Below are positions 63,201 to 64,000 of a stretch of DNA of 64,000 bases, piece by piece (the stretch's first letter is position 1; every line of letters starts with the position of its first letter). Below the pieces are notes generated by a model. That model was given only the letters and a program-made list of their open reading frames with translations. It was not told the origin of the DNA and searched no databases. Origin of the DNA: Aquimarina pacifica. Its GTDB lineage: Bacteria > Bacteroidota > Bacteroidia > Flavobacteriales > Flavobacteriaceae. Location of the stretch: contig NZ_JACC01000022.1 of NCBI RefSeq assembly GCF_000520955.1, positions 52,169 to 116,168 on the forward strand, in the 5' to 3' direction. The translations under genes were made by a program, and so were the position numbers.

Positions 63201-63495
63201 GACTAATATTTAGAGCGTTTTTTGCATTCAGAAATAATTCTTCTAATTCCCTCATTCTTCCTTTAGTTTCTGAAATCTTATTATAACAACTCGCTACGCG
63301 TCCCCATGCTTTAGCTGTTTCATAAATTGGCAGCGCTTTTTTAAAAAGAAGTATAGATTCATTATGATTTTTTACTTCTAAAAGCGAATCTGCTTTTTTA
63401 TAATGTTGCCAGGCAATCAGGGTATCATTTTTTGTTTGTGCAAATACAGTGATATGTCCTATCAGGAATAGAGTGGCTACTAGAAATGATCTCAT
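60250..63495 (-). CDS. TPR-CHAT protease, membrane-anchored (copy 3)
   Basis: 1081 residues with signal peptide (about 1-20, TVFAQ), about ten TPR units (about 30-480), helical linker, CHAT domain (His909 in LALHGEVD, Cys956 in LSACNTGAG) and a terminal transmembrane helix with basic end (YKRFKRN). The CHAT half is very close to copies 1 and 2 near the left edge. It lies four bases downstream of a fourth copy and eight bases upstream of GT-1, so it is co-transcribed with the glycosyltransferase, kinase-like and exporter genes. The protease could act on the exported product or on a regulator; neither is shown. Confidence 0.88.
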   Translation of the reverse strand: MRSFLVATLFLIGHITVFAQTKNDTLIAWQHYKKADSLLEVKNHNESILLFKKALPIYETAKAWGRVASCYNKISETKGRMRELEELFLNAKNALNISHLHLSKDHVEEANAFDNIGRYYQEKGEYNKVLSFYQKALIIRKKRFPPVHLEIVKSYQSIGLFYYYTEKFRDAIKYYDKSLAIYQEIFDSNHVKVGDINNNLGVMYKCLQKFDKALKYYEKHLSITIKNRGEDHLYAGYGYLNIGNIYIELNQPNLALKYCKKALFIFKKEENYFLLSSAYNNIGNIYANNNELNKSLEYFKKSLELWKKIYGKDHPTVAGVYGNIGTTYSKLDKEKSLIYLTKALHIYIKAFGKNHSEVSNIYNNMGNLYADKKEYDLALNYYHKSLGIEHLILDKNHSDIANSHKNIGVIYEKKEAYTKAIQSYQKSLAVLKEKSKQHFKLVSISYNNIGRIYSKQKKYTEALSYFDKSIQVNTKNISKTTHKKKFDPNHYSDLHQLFTTLIEKSRTLQKYYEKDKNIQYLEQSIALYNNLDQLMNFFKRSYQNYSDKVTLAEQAKEMYADAITAQLLLFESNNDQRTFEKALYYSEKSKSNILKDLLLDNNAKKFAGLSHEITVLESTLKSKRAFYQSRILAEKSRDSIDVTSIQEYESKLFGVVRRQDSLTQILEEEHPKYYKIRHQNKVVTVSEIQKKLDKKTTLLEFFTSDSTTYAFIISKNNFAIKKIQATELEKNIRTIHEAITSKDNNTYASLAYKLYNEIMAPIEKQLVGNEIIIIPDGVLWHLNFELLLTEQNTQLNVKTKELPYLLRDYAISYANSATLLFSPFKQKLQTEKQDGCLAFSFSDSANVVTSKNISLATLRNTGDDLPGTRKEIKAIADIMDGQYYFGTDADEATFKKNANRYKILHLALHGEVDNKHPENSKLFFTKSKDTIEDNLLYGHELFALDIPTELTVLSACNTGAGKIAKGEGIMSLGNAFQYAGTKSLLLSSWEISDRTTPALMKYFYTNLKKGMRKSKALQRAKLQYLANADFHTATPFYWGSFYLVGDPTPIDFGINILWYWIFGAIVLLTIVFLGYKRFKRN
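60316..60395. repeat. 80-bp direct repeat, copy A (3' end of CHAT copy 3)
   Basis: Matches 63572-63651 at 79 of 80 positions. It encodes the FYWGSFYLVGDPTPIDFG stretch and the start of the membrane helix. Such identity at silent positions implies recent duplication or gene conversion. Confidence 0.8.
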
Positions 63496-63499
63496 CGGT

Positions 63500-64000
63500 T
63501 TATTGTTTAGTTCTTTTGAAATATACTATACTTCCTACTATTAACAATAGCATAATTACTACGCCCAACCCCCAATACCAAAGTATATTTATCCCAAAAT
63601 CGATAGGAGTAGGATCGCCAACAAGGTAGAAACTACCCCAGTAAAAAGGAGCCAGCCTATTTATATTTCCATTTTCTAAATACTGTAATTTGGCTTGCTG
63701 TAATGCTTTAGGTTTATCCATTCCATTTTTTAAGTTACCATAAAAATATCTCATGAGTTCAGGAGTAGTTTGATCGGATACCTCCCAACGACTAAGTAAC
63801 AAACTTTTGGTCCCGGCAAACTGAAAAGCGTTCCCCAAACTCATAATTCCTTCTCCTTCGGCTATTTTTCCTGTTCCGGTATTACAAGCACTAAGTACAG
63901 CTAGTTCGGCAGGAATGTCTAAAGCAAAAAGTTCATGACTGTATAATAAGTTGTCTTCTAAAGTATCTTTACTTTTTGTGAAAAAGAGTTTAGAATTCTG
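63500..64000 (-). CDS. TPR-CHAT protease (copy 4), C-terminal part, runs off the edge
   Basis: 167 codons visible and open through base 64000. The sequence reads KLFFTKSKDTLEDNLLY, then LSACNTGTGKIAEGEGIMSL with the catalytic Cys, FYWGSFYLVGD, a transmembrane helix and the basic end YFKRTKQ. The His part and TPRs lie outside the window. An ATG at 63844 is internal to the CHAT domain and not a start. The stop codon is four bases before the copy 3 start, so the two form an operon. Confidence 0.88.
   Translation of the reverse strand, partial: QNSKLFFTKSKDTLEDNLLYSHELFALDIPAELAVLSACNTGTGKIAEGEGIMSLGNAFQFAGTKSLLLSRWEVSDQTTPELMRYFYGNLKNGMDKPKALQQAKLQYLENGNINRLAPFYWGSFYLVGDPTPIDFGINILWYWGLGVVIMLLLIVGSIVYFKRTKQ
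63572..63651. repeat. 80-bp direct repeat, copy B (3' end of CHAT copy 4)
   Basis: Partner of 60316-60395, differing at one base. The two copies lie in homologous positions of adjacent paralogues, 3256 bases apart, and could recombine to delete one CHAT gene. Confidence 0.8.

Noticed and set aside
63500..63844. Short 114-residue protein starting at the ATG at 63844
   Set aside because: The frame stays open to the right edge and encodes CHAT sequence including the catalytic Cys upstream of that ATG.

Overview
The window looks like chromosome from a marine member of the Flavobacteriaceae (Bacteroidota). The DNA is AT-rich and several promoters match the Bacteroidota pattern (TTG, about 20 bases, TAnnTTTG). 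The gene content fits: a BlaI/M56 pair, a coaX-lptC-ppiD block with an outer-membrane barrel, a PL7 alginate lyase, an arsenosugar cluster and many secreted or lipoprotein-type leaders. An Aquimarina-like genus is a reasonable guess, but nothing here proves it.

Layout, left to right. 1-149 is the end of an M20 dipeptidase. 433-7556 holds two tandem, paralogous, membrane-anchored TPR-CHAT proteases (minus strand), divergent from a BlaI repressor and an M56 sensor protease (7727-9936). 10093-11860 has a small secreted protein and an RluB-type pseudouridine synthase that lacks the usual catalytic Asp. 11901-16093 (minus) is a four-gene glycosyltransferase operon. 16319-19270 (minus) is a membrane Fe-S protein with an FAD oxidoreductase. 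19534-22780 has a DUF547 protein, a GH113-like hydrolase and a sensor kinase. 23150-29403 (minus) is an arsenosugar-type cluster: peroxidase-like protein, ArsS, rhodanese, two glycosyltransferases, nucleoside phosphorylase, ArsM and DUF547. 29651-32403 is a LacI regulator and GlpD. 32422-34970 has a PAP2 phosphatase and an alginate lyase lipoprotein preceded by a GntR-like palindrome. 35300-35590 is a decayed CobN tail beside tRNA-Phe.

36129-43870 (plus) is a core envelope block: CoaX, an outer-membrane barrel, a TPR protein, LptC, a small membrane protein, a CNNM/CorC protein and a parvulin chaperone. 44107-45621 (minus) has GalE and a GAF protein. 45937-47454 has a DUF3347 lipoprotein and a VanX-like dipeptidase. 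47746-53389 is the glyoxylate shunt (aceB-aceA) with a divergent ScfR/RamB-type regulator and a Gfo/Idh oxidoreductase. A perfect palindrome sits on the aceB promoter.

The most unusual part is 53694-64000 (minus): two more TPR-CHAT proteases lead directly into a glycosyltransferase, an HPr-kinase-like P-loop protein, an ABC exporter, a PqqD-like protein, two more glycosyltransferases and an NTP_transf_5 nucleotidyltransferase. The PqqD, HprK-like, nucleotidyltransferase and exporter quartet recalls lasso-peptide/RiPP clusters. No precursor, cyclase or leader peptidase is visible, and CHAT proteases and glycosyltransferases take their place. The cluster runs off the right edge. I see no insertion sequence, CRISPR array or rRNA.
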